A DNA stretch of 64,000 nt, taken from positions 1-64,000 of the forward strand of contig CAZVYG010000013.1 in NCBI GenBank assembly GCA_964631605.1, read 5' to 3'. This DNA is from JARKQH01 sp964631605 (GTDB lineage: Bacteria; Verrucomicrobiota; Verrucomicrobiia; Limisphaerales; UBA8199). This document shows positions 7,872 to 16,467 of the stretch, piece by piece. The position numbers and the translations under genes are program-made. Each line of letters opens with the position of its first letter. The first letter of the stretch is position 1. The notes under the pieces are model-generated. The model saw nothing but the letters and a program-made list of their open reading frames with translations, ran no database searches and was not told the DNA's origin.

Positions 7872-9332
7872 ATGGCCGTCGAGAATCGCATCGTCAAGGT
7901 TCAGAAACGCAACCGCGCCCTCGTCAAGTTTGACGCCCAGCGCATCCTGCGCGCCATCTGGCGGGCGGCGGACTCCATCGGCGGCTTCCACCAGGACTAC
8001 CTGCCGGGGATCAACGACACGATTTTTGAAGCCTGGGGCACGGACGAGCGCATCGCAGAGTTCCTGGCGGAAGCGGTCGTGGTCTGCCTCAACTCCGACC
8101 CCCACCATCTCATCGCGAATTTTCCCCCGACCATCGAGGTGATTCAGGACGAGGTGCTCCACACCCTGCGCAGCTACGGGTTTCAGAACACCGCCGACGC
8201 CTACGCCTGCTACCGCTGGGGCCGGCACTGGCTCCGCGAAGGCGCCATCACCCCCGAAAAATTCGTGGGCAACGGCTTTCCCGCCGCCCGGATGGAGGCC
8301 ATTCTGGCGACCAACCAACGGCTGGGCTGCGACACGGTGGCCGGCTTGAACGAACAGGTGCGCCGCGGCCGGCTCCGGCCGGTCATCGAAGCCTCGCTGG
8401 CCGACTACGAGGCCTCGCTGGACCAGGCCGCCGCCAAGGTCCTCGCCCGGCTCAACCACGGCGACCCGCTGCGCATGATCTGGGTCACCGGTCCCAGCTC
8501 CTCGGGCAAAACCACCACCACCGTCAAGCTGACCCAGCGGTTGCAACGCGAAGGCTTGCGCTTTCTCATGCTCAACCTCGACGATTATTTCTGGTCGCTG
8601 GTCGAGCATCCCACCGACTGGATCAACGACCGGAACTACGAGACGCCCGAGGCAATGGACATCCAGTTGCTGAACCAGCATCTGCGCGCCCTGCTGGCGG
8701 GCGAAACCATTGAAAAACCGGTTTACAGCTTCAAGGAAGGCCGGCGAACCGCCAGCAAGCCAATCCGGCTGGAAGCGGGCCAGATTTTATTACTTGATTG
8801 CCTCCACGGGCTCTACCCGCCCATTACCGAGGGGATTGACTCCTCCGCGCAATTTCGCCTCTTCATCGAGAACCAAAACATGCTCTGGGAAGGCGATGGC
8901 TCGAGCAAACGCCTGACGCGTTTTACCGACATCCGCCTGATGCGCCGCATGCTCCGGGACGCCCGGCACCGCAACCACAGCCCCTTGCTGACGCTGCTGC
9001 ACTGGCACTACGTGCGCTCGGGCGAACTGTTCAGCATCATCCCGCTCAGCGGCCTGGCTGATCATGTCGTCAACGGGGGCTTTCCCTTCGAAATCCCCGC
9101 CATGAAACCGCTCCTTTGCGGGCCAGAGGGCTGTTTTCCCCACCCGGACGATCTCCAGCCCTACGGCGGGTTCCTGGACGCCCGCATTCGCTTTGAACGC
9201 GTTCGTTTTTTGCTTGATGAAGTCGAGGGCCTCTCACGGGAGCAAATCGCCACCCGCGACCTCATCCCCGGCGATGCGGTGATACGGGAGTTCATCGGCG
9301 GCAGCACCATCCAGATTCCGCATAACGAATAG
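7872..9332 (+). CDS. ATP-cone domain fused to uridine kinase/phosphoribulokinase-like P-loop kinase
   Basis: A 486-residue protein. Residues 5-115 are an ATP-cone domain (VKVQKRNRALVKFDAQRI ... YGFQNTADAYACYRWG), the nucleotide-sensing module of ribonucleotide reductases and NrdR. Residues about 200-400 form a uridine-kinase-like P-loop domain: Walker A GPSSSGKTTT (207-216), then MLNLDDYFW (233-241) and LLLDCLHGLYP (306-316), which is the Udk/PRK arrangement. The C terminus (400-486) is unassigned. The ATG at 7872 starts just before the ATP cone. It lies 37 bases after the lipoprotein operon with no clear link. A nucleotide- or pentose-phosphate-directed kinase regulated by ATP/dATP through the cone is a reasonable inference; the substrate is unknown. 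Confidence 0.8.
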   Translation: MAVENRIVKVQKRNRALVKFDAQRILRAIWRAADSIGGFHQDYLPGINDTIFEAWGTDERIAEFLAEAVVVCLNSDPHHLIANFPPTIEVIQDEVLHTLRSYGFQNTADAYACYRWGRHWLREGAITPEKFVGNGFPAARMEAILATNQRLGCDTVAGLNEQVRRGRLRPVIEASLADYEASLDQAAAKVLARLNHGDPLRMIWVTGPSSSGKTTTTVKLTQRLQREGLRFLMLNLDDYFWSLVEHPTDWINDRNYETPEAMDIQLLNQHLRALLAGETIEKPVYSFKEGRRTASKPIRLEAGQILLLDCLHGLYPPITEGIDSSAQFRLFIENQNMLWEGDGSSKRLTRFTDIRLMRRMLRDARHRNHSPLLTLLHWHYVRSGELFSIIPLSGLADHVVNGGFPFEIPAMKPLLCGPEGCFPHPDDLQPYGGFLDARIRFERVRFLLDEVEGLSREQIATRDLIPGDAVIREFIGGSTIQIPHNE

Positions 9333-9668
9333 TCAGCAACAGCCCGGTCCGAAAGCCCGAGCGGGATTTTGCGAAAGCTGCGGCCGCAAACGCCAATAAA
9401 CGTTCAGCGTTCGCCAACAACGGGTTGACGCAGCACTTAGGCCAGACACCAAACTGAAGTATTCGAATAGGCCGACTGATGCAGCGCTCTTGAATCTCCG
9501 CTGTGGGAGGATGCGCAGTTGGCCTCGAGTTGCAAATCTCTCCGGGAAAGTCACTTAATGTGATGAGCCATATAAAGTAATGTCCTATGTTTCATACATA
9601 ATATCCTGTATCTTAGTTAGGGGTAATTCCTCATTGTCTTTGGCGACCGATTCACTTAATTTGGCACT
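9333..9668. other. Intergenic region before the PocR-AraC regulator gene
   Basis: A 336-base stretch without a convincing gene. Its right half (about 9550-9668) is much more AT-rich than the surroundings and probably holds the promoter of the downstream regulator. It contains a short palindrome and a repeated 9-mer, listed separately. No terminator with a T-run was seen for the upstream kinase gene. Confidence 0.6.
9551..9563. promoter_or_regulatory. Candidate operator: palindrome TCAC-TTAAT-GTGA, with a repeated half nearby
   Basis: TCAC and GTGA flank a 5-base AT spacer, forming a perfect dyad 106 bases before the AraC-type gene. The 9-mer TCACTTAAT recurs at 9652-9660, eight bases before the start codon. 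Repeated half-sites in the promoter region of an AraC-family gene fit autoregulation, but no binding data can be drawn from the sequence. Confidence 0.35.
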
Positions 9669-10700
9669 ATGCAAACAACATTTGCTCGGGAAGTGGCAGA
9701 AAATGCGAGCAAGCCTGACAGCGGTGGCCGGGGTGGTTCCCGCGGGGGTCAAAAAGGGGCGGTGGCCTTCCCGCGCGCTAAAACGGGCGCGTTCAAACCG
9801 CGGCCCAACGGGGGCGCTGCCGGGGATCGGAGTTTAATCGAAGCCCTGGTCAACTCGAAGGTTTTTCAGGAGTACGAGCGCGCTTTCACGGAAGCGACGG
9901 GAATGCCGGTGGCGCTGCGTCCGGTTGAGACCTGGCAGTTGCCGCATCACGGGAAGCGCAACGAGGGGCCGTTTTGCGCGTTGATCTCGGAGCGAAGCCG
10001 GGCCTGCGCCTCCTGTCTGCAGGTGCAGGAGCGGCTATCGGAGATGGCGACGCAGGAGGCTTGCACAGTGGGGTGTCCCAACGGCCTGTGCGACACGGCG
10101 GTGCCGGTGCGGCTCGGAGACCGGTTGATCGGTTTTCTGCAGACGGGGCAGGTTTTTCGGAAGCGTCCCACCGAAAGCCAGTTTGAGCGGGCGCTGCGAC
10201 AGGTTTCTGAATGGGGCGTGGATGTGGATGTGGGGACGCTGCGGGAGGCGTATTTCAACTCGAAGGTGATCCCGCCCCGCCAGCATGAGGCGGTGGTCAA
10301 GCTGCTGTCCATCTTCGCGCAGCATCTTTCCATGCTCAGCAACCAGGTGGTGGTCCAGCAGGAGAATGCCGAGCCGCCGGTGATCACCCGCGCCAAGGAA
10401 TACATCCACGAGCACCAAACCGAGAACCTGCGCCTGGGGCATGTGGCCAAGGCGGTGAACACGAGCACGTTCTATTTCTGCAAGATGTTCAAGAAGGTTA
10501 CGGGCATCAACTTCACGGACTATTTGTCCCGCGTCCGGATCGAGAAATCCAAGAACCTCCTGCTGAACCCCAACTTGCGCGTCAGTGAAATTGCCTTCGA
10601 AGTGGGCTTCCAGTCGCTCACCCATTTCAACCGCGTTTTCAAGAAGATTCTGGGGCAGTCGCCCACCGAGTATCGGGCACAGTTGCTCGGCATGAAATAG
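9669..10700 (+). CDS. AraC-family transcription regulator with PocR sensory domain
   Basis: A 343-residue protein. Residues 1-52 are low-complexity and basic. Residues 54-225 match a PocR ligand domain: LIEALVNSKVFQEYERAFTEATGMPVALRP, a cysteine cluster (C103, C113, C116, C132, C136, C141) and the VPVRLGDRLIGFLQTGQVF segment. Residues 238-343 are an AraC double helix-turn-helix with the usual IAFEVGFQSLTHFNRVFKKILGQSPTEYR second HTH. In PocR the domain senses 1,2-propanediol, but in verrucomicrobia it is spread widely and its ligand here is unknown. The cysteine set could bind metal or sense redox state. It is transcribed towards the minus-strand sulfotransferase gene, which ends 10 bases further on. 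Confidence 0.88.
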   Translation: MQTTFAREVAENASKPDSGGRGGSRGGQKGAVAFPRAKTGAFKPRPNGGAAGDRSLIEALVNSKVFQEYERAFTEATGMPVALRPVETWQLPHHGKRNEGPFCALISERSRACASCLQVQERLSEMATQEACTVGCPNGLCDTAVPVRLGDRLIGFLQTGQVFRKRPTESQFERALRQVSEWGVDVDVGTLREAYFNSKVIPPRQHEAVVKLLSIFAQHLSMLSNQVVVQQENAEPPVITRAKEYIHEHQTENLRLGHVAKAVNTSTFYFCKMFKKVTGINFTDYLSRVRIEKSKNLLLNPNLRVSEIAFEVGFQSLTHFNRVFKKILGQSPTEYRAQLLGMK

Positions 10701-10710
10701 GCCGGCCGGC

Positions 10711-11841
10711 TTAGCGCGGCAGGTGGTAAAAATCCAGGAGCGGCCCCAGCTCCTCCTGAATCCAGGCTTTGGACAGACCGAATTCCTCGAGGGAATACTC
10801 ATGTTTGCTCGAGAACCGGCGTTGGCGTTGCGTGGCCTCGTCCAGGCGGGCCCGGAACCCGTCACTGAGGGTCCATCCGAAGTGAGCGTAGAGTTTTTCC
10901 AGCGTGGCTCTCGGGTCGCGGGTCAGGTCCCGGTAGTCAATGCAGTAGTATTGCCGCGGATTCACCTTGGCCCGGAATTCGAACAGGTGCTGGAACCATT
11001 TCACCGCCAGCCGGGCATACGCTTTGGAGACGGGGGAATCCTTCGGCAGGTCGGGCGAATGAGCGCGCCACACGGGATAGAACACGCTCACGTGCGAGGC
11101 GACGGATTGATAGGGGTGCCGGATGATGGTGATAAACCGGGCGTCGGGAAACTCCTCGAGCAGGGATTCGACCGCGCCAGACGACTGGGTGGCTTTGGAG
11201 AGCAGGGTTTTGTCCGGACCGTTGGCGTAAAGCTGCCGCTGCAGGCAGCTCCGGTAAAACCGCATCACCTTGCGCCGTTGCAACGCCGGCAGGGCATCGG
11301 GGAAACCCGCGCCCCACAGTTCCTCGACGTGCAGGAACAACAGGAAGATGGCCTCGGTCACAAAGGTGTAAACGAAGAACCCATCATCCTCCTCCGGCTG
11401 GTCGAACCGCATTTTGTGCATGTCGTCCCAGCCGCCGAACCACTTTTTTTCCGCCCAGGCCATCAGGCGGCCCAACAGCCGACCCGTATGCTGGTCCAGC
11501 CAGACCAGTCCGTCGAACAGCCGCTGGTAAGTGACCGCCGGGAAAATGGTTTGGTAGAGTTTGTTGTGCACGAAGCGTTCCTGATCGAGGCTCATCAGTT
11601 TTTGGGTCAGCGTCGTGCCGCTGCGCGGCGGAGCGACGATGAAGACCGGTTCCCGGACGGGCTGGCGGCGAAAACCGGGAAACAGGACGTGATCAAGCAT
11701 TCGTCCAAACGCCACGATCAGCCACATCACCCAGTAGAGCGTGGTGAAGAACAGCACGTAGGCCCAGCGGCGGACGCGGAAGGGACTCTTGAACAGCGAC
11801 AGGTACTCCGCTTTGAAAAAAAGATTGAGGTTGACGTACAT
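10711..11841 (-). CDS. Membrane-anchored sulfotransferase
   Basis: A 376-residue protein. A hydrophobic segment near residues 27-48 (WAYVLFFTTLYWVMWLIVAF) is followed by the PAPS 5'-phosphosulfate loop VFIVAPPRSGTTLTQKL and, further on, a 3'-phosphate motif region (RFITIIRHPYQSVASHVSVF), both standard for the sulfotransferase fold. The family moves a sulfuryl group from PAPS to a hydroxyl or amine on a carbohydrate, lipid or small molecule. The single N-terminal membrane helix suggests action at the cytoplasmic membrane, for example on a lipid or glycan. It is divergent from the BASS transporter gene with 75 bases between starts. The acceptor is unknown. Confidence 0.85.
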   Translation of the reverse strand: MYVNLNLFFKAEYLSLFKSPFRVRRWAYVLFFTTLYWVMWLIVAFGRMLDHVLFPGFRRQPVREPVFIVAPPRSGTTLTQKLMSLDQERFVHNKLYQTIFPAVTYQRLFDGLVWLDQHTGRLLGRLMAWAEKKWFGGWDDMHKMRFDQPEEDDGFFVYTFVTEAIFLLFLHVEELWGAGFPDALPALQRRKVMRFYRSCLQRQLYANGPDKTLLSKATQSSGAVESLLEEFPDARFITIIRHPYQSVASHVSVFYPVWRAHSPDLPKDSPVSKAYARLAVKWFQHLFEFRAKVNPRQYYCIDYRDLTRDPRATLEKLYAHFGWTLSDGFRARLDEATQRQRRFSSKHEYSLEEFGLSKAWIQEELGPLLDFYHLPR

Positions 11842-11916
11842 GGCGAGGGATCAGGCCGGCCGGGCCAAACGCGGCTTGTCAAAGCAGCCGACTCTGGGAT
11901 ATGAACAACCGCGCCA

Positions 11917-12783
11917 ATGCCCATTGCGCCAGAGATCATTATTCGGGTGCTGACCATCAGCGCCCTGGCGGGGCTGTTGGGCGCGGTGGGTCTGCGGTTG
12001 ACCCTCGGGGAGGTGGTGGCCTCGGTGAAACAATCGCGGTTCACAGCCATCGCGCTCGTGAACTTCCTGGTGGTGCCCGGGCTTACAGCGGCGGCGGCGA
12101 TCCTGTTCCAGGTGCCAAGAGACACCTTGGTGGCGATGATCCTCCTGGGAGCGGCGCCGTTTGCGCCCGTGGTGCCCGTCTTCGCGCGGCTGGCGCGCGC
12201 CGACCTCGCGCTGGCGGCGGGTTTGACGGCGGTGTTCCCGGTCCTCTCGGCCGTGTTGACACCGCTCATCTGCCAGTTCGCGCTGAGAGTCGTGCCCGGA
12301 GGCGGCGAGATTCAGTTCCACTTTCTCGGGGTGCTGGTCACGTTGGTGGCCACCATCACGCTGCCGTTGGCCGGCGGAGTCGCGCTGCAGCATTATCTGC
12401 CCAGTATCAGCCGCCAGTTGCTGCGCCCCATCGAGGTGATTTCCGAGGTCACCGGCGCCCTGTCGCTGGGGTTTGTGGTGTGGACAGAATTCTCCGCCAT
12501 CATCCGGTGCGGCGCGGTGGTCTTGCTGGCGATGGTGCTGGTCTTCGAGCTGGCTTTGGTTTTGGGCTGGGCGTTGGGGGGGCCGTCCCTGGCCGCCCGC
12601 CGGGTGGTGGCGTTGGGCACCAGCAACCGGAACATTGCCCTGGCGCTGCTGGTTGCGATTCAAAGTTTTGCCGGAACACCGGTGGTTTCCGGAGTTGCCA
12701 CCAACGGTTTGCTGCTGATCCTGCTGGGGCTGGTGCATGTTGGCTACTGGCGGCTCCGGGCGTTCCTCGATCGCGCCGGCTGA
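11917..12783 (+). CDS. Bile acid:sodium symporter (BASS)-type membrane transporter
   Basis: A 288-residue, very hydrophobic protein with about eight to ten membrane segments. It resembles the BASS/arsenite-permease superfamily: VPGLTAAAAILFQVP then MILLGAAPFAPVVPVFARLARAD in the first half, and the crossover-like GTSNRNIALALLVAI in the second. Family members carry organic anions such as bile acids, pantoate or keto acids with sodium. The ATG at 11917 is the first start after the divergent promoter region. It is convergent with the aminotransferase gene. Substrate unknown. Confidence 0.78.
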   Translation: MPIAPEIIIRVLTISALAGLLGAVGLRLTLGEVVASVKQSRFTAIALVNFLVVPGLTAAAAILFQVPRDTLVAMILLGAAPFAPVVPVFARLARADLALAAGLTAVFPVLSAVLTPLICQFALRVVPGGGEIQFHFLGVLVTLVATITLPLAGGVALQHYLPSISRQLLRPIEVISEVTGALSLGFVVWTEFSAIIRCGAVVLLAMVLVFELALVLGWALGGPSLAARRVVALGTSNRNIALALLVAIQSFAGTPVVSGVATNGLLLILLGLVHVGYWRLRAFLDRAG

Positions 12784-12835
12784 CAGGGCACACGGGGCCG
12801 GGTGCCCCGCGGCCAAGCCGCGCTGGTTTTGCGCC

Positions 12836-14287
12836 TCAATGCGCCACGGGCTCGGCCACCTCGCGCGGGCGGCGGGTGAGCGCAAGGCGTCCGATGTCCG
12901 ACACCACATCCCAGGCCGGGCCGGGGAACTTGTGCATTTGCCCGAGGACGTCCTCGAAAGCGGTGAGGAACCAGTTGACGTCTTTCTCGCCGATGACCAG
13001 CGGCGGCAGGAGTTTGACCACATCAATATGATGCCCGGCGACCTGGGTGATAATGTGATGTTTGTCCAGCAGCGGGATGATCGCAGCCTGCGGGAACAGG
13101 CTCTTGTCCAGTTTGTGCATGACTGCCCACGCTGCCTTCAGGCCGAGGGACCGCGGCGGGCCGAATTCAATCCCAACCATCAATCCCCGCCAGCGAACCT
13201 CTTTGAGAAACTCATAACGGGGGATCATGGCGCGCAGGCCTTCGCCAATGCGGTTGCCCATGCGCTCGGCATTTTCGATCAGACGCTCGCGATCCAGAAC
13301 ATCCAACGCCGCCAGGCCGGCCACCATGGCGAAGCTGCCCTGGCTGAAGGTCGAACTGTGAACCACCGAACGCTGCATGCTGGAGAATACCTTTTCATGA
13401 ATCCACTTCTTGCAGAGCACCGCCCCGACCGGCACGTAGCCCCCCGACAACGTCTTGGCCAGGACGACGATATCCGGGTCCACCTCGCCGTCATGTTCGA
13501 TCGCCAGGAACCGGCCCGTGCGCCCCATGCCGGACTGCACTTCATCATCCACGAAAATCGTGCCGTACTGACGGCAAAGGCGGGCCGCTTCCCGCAGGTA
13601 GCCGGGAGAGGGGATGTTTACACCCTTGCCCTGAACGGGCTCGACAACGAAGGCCGCAACGTCCTTGCGACGCAACTCCCGCTCCAGAGATTCCAAGTCG
13701 TTGTAGGGAATCATCCGGCACTCGGGAAGGAAGGGCGCGAATCCTTCGCGGAAACTTTCGTCCCCGTTGATCGAAAGGGCGCCGTAGCTCAGGCCGTGAA
13801 AGCTCTTCTGGCAATGCACGATCGCCGGGCGGCCGGTGGCGCACTTGGCGTACTTGATGGCCGTTTCAACCCCCTCGGCGCCGCAGTTGGTGAAAAACAC
13901 CATGTCGAGCTGGTTCGGCATCCGTTTTTTAAGCTCCGCCGCCAGCACCCCGCTTAACAACGGCGCTTCCATCTTGACCAGGCTGGGATAGTTCAAATCG
14001 AGAAACTCTTTCAGCACCCGCCGAACCTCAGGGTGATTCCGGCCCAGGCCAAACACGCCGTACCCCGACAGGAAATCGAGGTATTGTGTTCCTTTCACAT
14101 CCCAAAGGTAAGGTCCTTCCGCCCGCACGTAGCAGCGGTCGAACCCGATGGTCCGCAGTGTCCGCACGTTCGCCGGGTTCACATGCTCGGCATGCAGTTG
14201 GTAATTCTGGCCCTGGTGCTCCGCCAAAAGTTTGCGAATGTCCAGGCCCGCCGCCCGCTTTCCAACCAAATCATTATCTGACATCAT
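12836..14287 (-). CDS. Class III PLP-dependent aminotransferase
   Basis: A 483-residue cytoplasmic enzyme with the complete class III pattern: substrate segment GPYLWDVKGTQYLDFLSGYGVFGLGRNHP, the PLP phosphate site NCGAEGVETAIKYAK, the aspartate motif IFVDDEVQSGMGRTG, and the Schiff-base lysine in VVLAKTLSGG. The beginning (NPANVRTLRTIGFDRCYVRAEG) resembles the subgroup that includes the hopanoid aminotransferase HpnO, but no other hopanoid genes are visible, so the substrate is left open. Two tandem ATG codons (14287 and 14284) are possible starts. It is convergent with the BASS transporter gene and follows, after 232 bases, an unknown gene in the same direction. Confidence 0.88.
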   Translation of the reverse strand: MMSDNDLVGKRAAGLDIRKLLAEHQGQNYQLHAEHVNPANVRTLRTIGFDRCYVRAEGPYLWDVKGTQYLDFLSGYGVFGLGRNHPEVRRVLKEFLDLNYPSLVKMEAPLLSGVLAAELKKRMPNQLDMVFFTNCGAEGVETAIKYAKCATGRPAIVHCQKSFHGLSYGALSINGDESFREGFAPFLPECRMIPYNDLESLERELRRKDVAAFVVEPVQGKGVNIPSPGYLREAARLCRQYGTIFVDDEVQSGMGRTGRFLAIEHDGEVDPDIVVLAKTLSGGYVPVGAVLCKKWIHEKVFSSMQRSVVHSSTFSQGSFAMVAGLAALDVLDRERLIENAERMGNRIGEGLRAMIPRYEFLKEVRWRGLMVGIEFGPPRSLGLKAAWAVMHKLDKSLFPQAAIIPLLDKHHIITQVAGHHIDVVKLLPPLVIGEKDVNWFLTAFEDVLGQMHKFPGPAWDVVSDIGRLALTRRPREVAEPVAH

Positions 14288-14519
14288 AAGGTTTCCGGGG
14301 CCAAAGTAAGGCCCACCCCCTGATCATCCTCCCGCCGGCCCGTGAAATCAACGGCAGAGTTCGAAGCGCAGGATGGGCGGTTCCACCCCTCGACCGGCTA
14401 ACAGTGACTTTCAGGGCGCGGCGCAGGCCGGGCGGAACCCGGGCCGGATTTCGCTTAAGACGGTGTCGCCCGAATCTTGCCAAGCCGAGGGGCCGGCAAT
14501 CGGGTCCGACGAAGATTTT

Positions 14520-15452
14520 TCAGGCGGGATTGTCCCCTGGCGGCCAGCCATCGCCTTCGGGCTCGTCGCCGGGCCATCCCGGGGGTGGCGTTCCACACCA
14601 ACCCGCACCCGCCTGCGAGTTGTGCTGCTGCCAGCGGAAGACCGTGGGAGGAGTTTGATCCAGGCTCGTGTGGTCGAGTATCCATTCCACCCGGCGCATG
14701 AGCGCGCGACCGCTTTCCGGCGGCCGCCGCCAGCGCCGTTGGGCCCGCAGATGAAGCTGGACGGCCCCCCTGAGATTTCGCGGCGGCTGCAGGAAGGCCG
14801 CTGCATACGCATTCCGGCCGATGGATTCCAGGCTTCGGGCCACCCGGTCCAGGAAGGTGCTGTCAGCCCGGCGATCCCACAATTGCTGCAGCTCGCCGAG
14901 GGCGTCTCCCGGGATCACGTTGGTGGAATCAAACGCCTCGCGCTCACCCCCGGTGCCGTGACCGCTGAGGCAGCGGATGGTCGCGTAAATAACTTCCTCT
15001 TTTGGTGCGAGGCGCCCGTAACGCCGCCAAAGGAGCCGGTGCAGAGGATTTCCCGGGTCGTCGTTCCGCGCCCGCAACAAGCCCGTTCCAAAGGTCAGCA
15101 ACTCGCCCGCCAGCAGCCCGAGGCTTTCCCGACAGACGTGCAACCGTACGTCCCGCGCACAACGTCTGTCCAATTTTGCCACATCGAACCCTCCGGCCCG
15201 CTCGGCCAGGATCACCCAATGGCGGGCCTCAACCCGCGGGCGGCGCTCCATCGCCATCGGCGCCGGCAGGCCGTTCAACCCGCCAAACCAGGCCAGCGCG
15301 GCGTAGGGCTCGGAAAGGCCCTCCGCAGTAAGCTGGTAATACATCCGCAAGCCGCCCTCGGGACAGAGGCGCTCGACCAGCGGCGTGCGCCGGGCCAGAT
15401 TGCGCAGCAGGTTGTGAACGGGGTCGTTGAGGGCAACAAAACTTTTCGACAT
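14520..15452 (-). CDS. Protein of unknown function, 310 residues
   Basis: The ATG at 15452 (MSKSFVALNDPVHNLLRNLA) is chosen because the longer frame upstream runs antisense into the LysR gene. The protein is rich in Arg and Leu, has no signal peptide or membrane helix and carries no motif I recognise. It seems helical, with segments such as DRRCARDVRLHVCRESLGLLAGE and LDRVARSLESIGRNAYAAAF. The Pro/Gly/Trp-rich last 30 residues look disordered. It is divergent from the LysR regulator, with 124 bases between the starts, so LysR control of this gene is plausible by the usual LysR layout. The function cannot be inferred. Confidence 0.6.
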   Translation of the reverse strand: MSKSFVALNDPVHNLLRNLARRTPLVERLCPEGGLRMYYQLTAEGLSEPYAALAWFGGLNGLPAPMAMERRPRVEARHWVILAERAGGFDVAKLDRRCARDVRLHVCRESLGLLAGELLTFGTGLLRARNDDPGNPLHRLLWRRYGRLAPKEEVIYATIRCLSGHGTGGEREAFDSTNVIPGDALGELQQLWDRRADSTFLDRVARSLESIGRNAYAAAFLQPPRNLRGAVQLHLRAQRRWRRPPESGRALMRRVEWILDHTSLDQTPPTVFRWQQHNSQAGAGWCGTPPPGWPGDEPEGDGWPPGDNPA

Positions 15453-15541
15453 TGGCTTCGGTGAAAAGCTAAAATTATGCCACTGTCCAGGAACGGGGCG
15501 GGCGCCCCCGTTCACCCGCCCGGAAAAACGCAAAGGGGTTG

Positions 15542-15570
15542 TTGACTTCCTCCGGTGTTTTGTATTCAAT
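15542..15570 (+). promoter_or_regulatory. Candidate sigma-70-type promoter of the LysR gene
   Basis: TTGACT (15542-15547) and TTCAAT (15565-15570) are separated by 17 bases and lie just before the ATG at 15577. The -10 box is so close to the start codon that the transcript would be nearly leaderless. The match is modest and unsupported by anything beyond spacing. Confidence 0.3.
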
Positions 15571-15576
15571 CCACTT

Positions 15577-16458
15577 ATGCAAATTGAAAGTCTGAAAGTA
15601 TTCTGCGACCTGACGGAGACGGAAAGTTTCACCAAAGCCGCCCAGATCAACGGAGTGACCCAGTCAGCCGTCAGCCAAACCATCAGCTCCCTCGAACGGC
15701 AGTTCAAATCCCTGCTGATCGAGCGCAGCAAGAAGAACTTTCGGCTGACGGCCGAGGGGGAGGTGCTTTACGATTTCAGCAAACAGATTCTGCAGACCTA
15801 CGACGCCCTGCACAGCAAACTGCAGGAGATCAAAGAGATCATTTCCGGCAACATTCGCGTGGCGACCATTTACAGCATCGGCCTGCACGTCCTGCCTCCC
15901 TACGTGAAGGAGTTCCTGAAGAAGTTCCCGACCGTCAATGTGCATGTCGAGTATCGGCGTCCAAACCAGGTCTATGAGGATGTGCTGGGCAACGTGGTGG
16001 ACCTGGGCCTGGTGGCTTACCCGGCCCGCGACGCCAAGCTGGAAATCGTCCACATTCGCAAGGATCCACTGGTCCTCATTTGCCATCCGCAGCATGCGCT
16101 GGCCCGGCACAAGAGCATCAAAGCCAAGGCCCTGTCGGGTTTGAAATTCGTCAGCTTCGAGCGCGATATTCCCACCCGCAAGGCCCTGGACAAAATGTTC
16201 AAGGACCACGGTGTGAGCGTCGAGCACGTCATGGAATTTGACAACATCGAAACGGTCAAACGCGCGGTCGAGATTGACTCGGGGGTCGCGATTGTGCCGC
16301 AGGAAACCATCAAGCAGGAAGTCGCCAACGGGACGCTGGCCGCAGTGCGGATCGAGGAGCCCGAATTCTACCGGACGCTGGGCGTGATTTATAAGAAGAA
16401 CAAAGTGCTTTCGCCGGCGATCAAGCAATTCATCGCCCTGCTCAAGGAGCCGCTCTAA
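15577..16458 (+). CDS. LysR-family transcription regulator
   Basis: A 293-residue regulator. The N-terminal winged HTH (MQIESLKVFCDLTETESFTKAAQ ... VTQSAVSQTISSLERQ) is typical, followed by the linker helix and a type 2 periplasmic-binding-like effector domain (about residues 90-290: NIRVATIYSIGLHVLPPYVKEF, VDLGLVAYP, FDNIETVKRAVEIDSGVAIVP). The ATG at 15577 is certain from the HTH start; the longer frame reads through the promoter. Its target may be the divergent unknown gene or itself. It is convergent with the histidine kinase gene, 9 bases apart. The effector is not predictable. Confidence 0.92.
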   Translation: MQIESLKVFCDLTETESFTKAAQINGVTQSAVSQTISSLERQFKSLLIERSKKNFRLTAEGEVLYDFSKQILQTYDALHSKLQEIKEIISGNIRVATIYSIGLHVLPPYVKEFLKKFPTVNVHVEYRRPNQVYEDVLGNVVDLGLVAYPARDAKLEIVHIRKDPLVLICHPQHALARHKSIKAKALSGLKFVSFERDIPTRKALDKMFKDHGVSVEHVMEFDNIETVKRAVEIDSGVAIVPQETIKQEVANGTLAAVRIEEPEFYRTLGVIYKKNKVLSPAIKQFIALLKEPL

Positions 16459-16467
16459 ACGCGACCG

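Noticed and set aside
12836..14287. Assignment of the class III aminotransferase as HpnO (hopanoid synthesis)
   Set aside because: Only the N-terminal part is suggestive and no hopanoid genes are nearby; kept as a general aminotransferase.
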